A DNA stretch of 64,000 nt, from assembly GCA_002897115.2 (NCBI GenBank), contig BCIH01000004.1, forward strand, positions 1,330,057 through 1,394,056. Direction: 5' to 3'. Source of the DNA: Prototheca cutis (lineage: Eukaryota > Chlorophyta > Trebouxiophyceae > Chlorellales > Chlorellaceae). Position numbers and translations under genes: made by a program. Below, piece after piece: positions 59,687 through 64,000 of the stretch (positions are counted from its first letter, which is position 1; each line of letters begins with the position of its first letter). A model generated the notes under the pieces. The model searched no databases. It was not told where the DNA came from and saw only the letters and a program-made list of their open reading frames with translations.

Positions 59687-61141
59687 TCAGGACAGGAGGT
59701 CGGCCGCCAGGAACACGCGCAGCGTCTTGCTGATGGTGCGCCAGTACTGAATGTAGGTCGCGTGCGCGCCGTGGGCAAACATGGTGAGCCAGGCGTAGGG
59801 AAGCTCCTTGGCAGCCAGCTGCTGGTTGAACCCGGAGATGACGGGGTCCAGCGCACCACCCACGATGTACACCTGCCGCTCCGTCTTGTTGAGCTTGTTG
59901 AACACGGTGTCAGAGTCAAACTGCATGGCGAGTTGAGTTTGGACGTGTTATGGCACAGCACCGTATGCAGCAATTTTGTGGTGGTGCATCACAGCCCAGG
60001 GATTCTCACAAATCGGACCAGGGTGAGTACGGGCGGCCCGCATCCCACTGCGAACCCTAAAACAACCCACAGGACTCACGTAGTCAATCAGGGCCTCAAA
60101 CTGGCGGGGCAGGTTGGCGGCGTTGACGGGATCCACAAAGCGGTTCGGGGTGTCGAGGATGTACTCACAGGCAGCCTCAAATCCTGCGATGGGAAAAGGA
60201 TGCACAGGGTTTGGCATGTGGGGCATGTGTGAAGGTCCCCGGCACATGCTTCTGCAGCGGTCCCATTCATTGTCTCCTCTCCTTGGTGGTGCTGGGAGCA
60301 ATGCTTCAGCCTCCAATGCACGGGCCCTCCCACTCCTCTATGTAAAATAGGCGCACCCTCGGTGTACTGGATAGGGAAGAACAGGGACAGGTACTGCTCG
60401 ATGGTCGAGTTGACTCCGGCCATGACCATCGTGGTCGCCTTGGTCAGGCGGTGCGAGCGCTTGCTGCCGGCCGAGCCGGAGAACACGACGAAGCGGTCGT
60501 AGGTGTCGCCGTACAGTGCGGCCGAGGTCAGGGTGATCATGCCGCCCATGGACACGCCACCCAGGTTGGGCTTGGTCAGGTTCAGGGCCTCCACAAAGTT
60601 CTTGACGTCCAGGGCCATGCTCTCGATGGACAGCGTGGCGTTGGGGGTCAGGTCCTCACTGTAGCCCTGGCCGCGGTTGTCAATGAGGATGACCTCGTGG
60701 CGGGAGGCCAGGTCCTTGAGCATGTACGAGGGCCAGGTGCCCATGCCGGAACCGTAGCCCGGCACCAGAATCAGAGGCGGAAGGGACGAGTCTTCCTTGC
60801 CGAAGCGCAGGTACGCCATCTTGGCGCCAGTAATGTTGACGTACTTGAGGTCACCCACGTAAGCCGTGGCATTGGCAATGGGGGCTGGGACGGTAGCATT
60901 GCATGCCTTCTCGATCGCGGCCAGCTCTGCGGGAGAACCAGGAGCGAGAGTTTGCGCCGGGAGACCGGGCAGCGCAGAGACACACACCGAGACACACCCA
61001 TTTCTCAGGGCTGCCGTAAACAAAATGAATAAAAACAAACCACGGGTTACGGAAACCCATTTCCCCACGTTCGGGTGTCAATGCGCATGCCGTCCCAACC
61101 AGGCACAGCAGGGTGGCGGCCACGATGTAGGGCGCCCTCAT
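59687..61141 (-). CDS. Secreted alpha/beta hydrolase, tandem copy 2
   Basis: Second of three related secreted hydrolases, 326 residues from exons 61141-61069, 60926-60357, 60183-60080 and 59920-59687. The signal peptide is PYIVAATLLCLVGTACA. Motifs are LVPGYGSGMGTW, LIDNRGQGYS, GVSMGG (Ser about 150), IVGGALDPVI and MFAHGAHATY, giving a complete Ser-Asp-His triad. The large second exon equals exons 2 to 4 (and part of 5) of the other copies fused, so introns have been lost here or gained there. Copy 2 is closer to copy 3 than to copy 1 in the C-terminal half (GFEAACE versus GFKAACE). Confidence 0.86.
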
Positions 61142-61411
61142 TATTTCCTAGCTCCTGTCTGCACTTAATGACACAGCCAATTCCTGTGATTCTGCTGTCT
61201 GGTAATGGTTGCCGTTGCAATGTGTACTGTGCATCTTTTTCGGCTGCCGGACCTTGCTGTCCGTCCCCGGTCCGGGGACGGGGGGCACCAGACCGTCGCA
61301 CTCGGACATTCCCACTCCCACCTGCTTCGGCAGCTATCCAGCCATGCAAGATTTATTAATCAAGAATTCGATATTGTCTTGTGGGCCAAATATGGTGATA
61401 TAGATGCGTCC

Positions 61412-61416
61412 TTACA
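61412..61416 (-). terminator. Putative TGTAA poly(A) signal, hydrolase copy 3
   Basis: TTACA on the + strand is TGTAA on the coding strand, 178 bases past the stop of copy 3 and within the 452-base gap (61142-61593) that also must hold the promoter of copy 2. Confidence 0.35.
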
Positions 61417-61593
61417 CTCTCAGTATGTACAGAATGGCAGTCCGCGGTCATCCGACGGGGATTGTGCCGGAACAGGAGCTGCCTGTTGGAGCCGCGGGGG
61501 TGGCGTCAAACTCAGCCCGGCCAGAAGGGGCCCCTCATTTGTCTGCCAGGAGGTATGCTGCCAAGCTCCATGTGCGAGACATGCCACTCCCAC

Positions 61594-63430
61594 TCATGCC
61601 CTTTCAATCGTTTGCGTGAAGAACAGCTTGATCATGGGATAGACGACGTCCCAGTGCTGGGTGTAGGTGGAGTGAGCGCCCACCTTGAAGATGGTCATCC
61701 AGGGGAAGGGCAGCTGCTTGGCTGCCAGTTTCTGGTTGAATGAAGTGACGATAGGGTCGTTGTCCCCGCCAACGATGTAGACGGGCCTCTCAGTCTGGGG
61801 CAACAGGTCAAACACCTCGTCCGAATCAAACTGCGTGAATGGCGGGGAGTGCGGAGGCAACGGTGCAGTCAAACTCATGCAAGCTTGGGCTGTGGCACGT
61901 GACCTTAGGCACACCTGTCATTCATGGACAGACAGATCCAACTCGCAACAAGGCTATTCGCCGAGTGACTCACAAATTGAGTGATGGCATCCATCTGTCG
62001 CTGCAGAGACGTCGTGTTGGCTGGGTCAACGACGTTGTTGACAGTGGCCAGGACAAATTCGCATGCCGCCTTGAATCCTGCCAAGGAAGGAAGGGATACC
62101 CAAAACTCATCCGGGAGGGAATCGATGGGCTGTCGACTCATGCCGTTCCCGGCGCATTGTCAGAGCCGCTTCAGCAGCGCCGAGTGGATGCAGGCACCGC
62201 TGGACTCCCCTTCCTCACAACACGCACGAAAACGCACAGCTTAGCCTCCACCTTCTGGGTTTCCGATGGGAAACAGCATGTTCAAAAGCTCTTCGGCGGG
62301 GGCTTCATTCGTCAGCAGAATCTCCTTCATGGCAGGGTCGAAGCGATTGGACCGGGGGCTGCCGGCGCTCCCAGACAGCACCACAAAGTGGCTGTAGGAG
62401 TCGCCGTAGAGTGCCGCCGAGGTCAGGGCGATCATGCCCCCCATGGACAGCCCCATGAGGTTGGGTGGCTGCGACAGTGCCAGGGTCTGCACGCTTGGAC
62501 ATCGGGGCCGGTATGGTTGAGGGGCCACACGGGCCGTGCACTGCCAGGGATCGTGGCAAACAAACTTTCTGTCTCATCATGGGATCGCATGACGCACCAC
62601 CGCTCACCTCAACAAAATTCTTGGTGTCCAGAGCCATGCCAGGAATAGTGAGCGGGCCCGTGGGGTCCTCATCCTGAAAGGGGATGTGGTAGCTGGGAAC
62701 CAGGCTGCTTTGCCATGCATGAGTCCAGCACAAGGGTGACCGCTCACCACCCACCACGCACCGTGGAGAAACCCTGACCCCGGTTGTCAAAGACCACCAC
62801 TTCCTGCTCCGTCGCCAACTGCCTGAGGATGGACACAGGCCACCCACTGATGGTCCCCCCGTATCCGGGGATCATGACAATGGCGGGCTTGTCCGTCTGG
62901 TTGTTGCCAAACCTAAAATAGCCAATCTGAAATGGAGGGCAGACAAGTGGGGTCTGAGTCAGCACGACCAACGCATATACCCCCCACCCACAACCCCCCG
63001 GGCTCTGACGTGGAGCAGATTGTGTGTGGACCAGCTCCGCCCCAACTCTCACCTTGGCTGCCGGGATACGGGCGTACTGGAGGTCGCCCATAAACTCGTG
63101 TGCCGCGGGATTTACAGCTGGAACAGTGCTGTTGCATAGCTTGGCTACCTCTTGCAACTCTACAGAGGGCAAGGGGCCGTGTGGTAGATATCGGCTTGTT
63201 CGGAACCGGCAGGTGGTCCGACGTCCTGGATGCCGGGGCGGCGCGACATTCAAGACCCACCTCGCCCTGAGCAACGGCAGTCGGGTCCATCCCGTGCAAA
63301 ATTGTTCCTAGTTTTCAAAATGTAATTCATGGGGAGTTGCATGCCCCCTACCGGCTGGTGTGATGATCCCCGAAGTGCCGACCGCCAGCAGCAGCAGGCC
63401 GGCAAGCACCCATCGTGCCCGGCATCCCAT
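61594..63430 (-). CDS. Secreted alpha/beta hydrolase, tandem copy 3
   Basis: Third copy, 330 residues from seven exons: 63430-63352, 63159-63053, 62926-62762, 62673-62608, 62486-62252, 62077-61974 and 61830-61594. The signal peptide is WVLAGLLLLAVGTSG. Motifs are MIPGYGGTISGW, VFDNRGQGFS, GLSMGG, IVGGDNDPIV and FKVGAHSTY, so the triad is intact. This copy has the most introns. Its exons 2 and 3 (107 and 165 bases) sum exactly to exon 2 of copy 1 (272), and its exon 4 has the same length (66) and phase as exon 3 of copy 1. That shows common descent by tandem duplication. Confidence 0.86.
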
Positions 63431-64000
63431 CCTGCACCGCCCCGTGTGCATCGACTGTTCTTGAGGGCCCATCACCAAAGCACAGGCGAATCAAGTTCTG
63501 AAAGGTTCAGTGCTCTCACACACTGCGCTCGGGTACGTGTAGGCTGGAGCTGTCGACGTGCGGTACGGCCGGACTCTCGGGTGGTGACAGCTGGCGATGG
63601 GGGCATCCTGACCCTTTCCGGAACGATGCTGGTTGGTGTCTATGTACCCTGTGACGCACCGGGTCAATTTTTTACGCCATTCTCAGGTGTTCTTCATGGA
63701 TCATAGGTTGTCCGCGCTGGGTGTATTCCGTCGCACGTCGCTGGACCGGGTTACCGAAAATTCGCCCTGTTCTGGGTTGGGCTGTGCAGTGGCGCGGCCC
63801 CCGAACTCTCTTTGGAAGAGGTATGCCCAACTATTGGGTCTTCCCTGTCCTCGCCTGAACTTTATTGAGACCTCCGAAACACTGCCATGGAAAAGGATGT
63901 TACTCAAGCTGTTCACATCAGATTCAGCGCTGAGACGATCCCACCATTGTAGAGGGGTTGCATGGCCGTCATCGCCCCCACATCAATGCACTCGGGCGGC
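63431..64000. other. Window-end region without a supported gene
   Basis: The 570 bases upstream of hydrolase copy 3 hold its promoter. A 71-codon minus-strand frame at 63701-63916 shows nothing recognisable. Confidence 0.45.

Noticed and set aside
12422..61416. TGTAA motifs as firm transcript ends
   Set aside because: Five-base motifs are common by chance. Only those within about 200 bases after a stop were listed, and at low confidence.

Overview
This window is nuclear DNA from a green alga, most likely a trebouxiophyte of the Chlorella/Auxenochlorella kind. That placement is inferred from protein resemblance and genome style, not from a database search. The DNA is GC-rich. Nearly every gene is split by short GT-AG introns, genes are densely packed on both strands, introns carry long TG and poly-G tracts, and TGTAA poly(A)-type signals follow several stop codons. 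No rRNA, tRNA, CRISPR array or transposon was recognised. Ns at 27963, 27972 and 54400-54401 mark unresolved bases inside introns. Exon coordinates were worked out by hand from splice consensus, reading phase and family conservation. Almost every junction closes in phase.

Layout, left to right. (1) 64-1397(-): an unrecognised spliced gene. (2) 1791-3137(-): ABHD11-like hydrolase, head to head with (3) 3505-6092(+): a 5'-nucleotidase-family metallophosphatase. (4) 6364-8729(-): DRG2 GTPase, head to head with (5) 8984-10859(+): a DAO-type FAD oxidoreductase. (6) 11221-12274(+): isochorismatase-like hydrolase. (7) 12657-16476(-): a 13-exon GT77-type Golgi glycosyltransferase. (8) 17665-19587(+): DHHC palmitoyltransferase. 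(9) 19976-20597(+): a 73-residue tail-anchored protein resembling RAMP4/SERP1. (10) 20921-25410(-): importin-7/8-type transport receptor. (11, 12) 25995-27325 and 27637-28558(-): two tandem glycolipid-transfer (GLTP/ACD11) genes. (13-15) 29250-35207: a secreted wall cluster of two divergent expansin-like proteins and a repeat protein that appears to keep only the distal expansin strand region. (16) 35761-36989(-): ubiquitin E2 of the UBE2H type, divergent from (17) 37568-41733(+): XPB helicase of TFIIH. (18) 42052-50857(+): separase, about 2280 residues. (19) 51117-52973(-): heme-containing sulfite oxidase. (20) 54206-56511(+): sodium:solute symporter (SSS). (21-23) 57054-58708, 59687-61141 and 61594-63430(-): three tandem secreted alpha/beta hydrolases whose exon patterns nest inside one another.

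Most genes are housekeeping: transcription and repair (XPB), mitosis (separase), nuclear import, ubiquitylation, palmitoylation, translation-associated GTPase, sulfite detoxification. Three local families look like lineage-specific accessory content: the GLTP pair, the expansin-related trio and the hydrolase trio. The GT77 enzyme, the expansins and the acidic Pro-rich repeat protein all point to remodelling of a glycoprotein-containing cell wall, but they are not one operon-like unit. The most unusual signals are the expansin-derived repeat protein, the nested intron patterns of the hydrolase array, and three introns with a non-standard or unresolved splice junction (XPB, DRG2, GLTP copy A).
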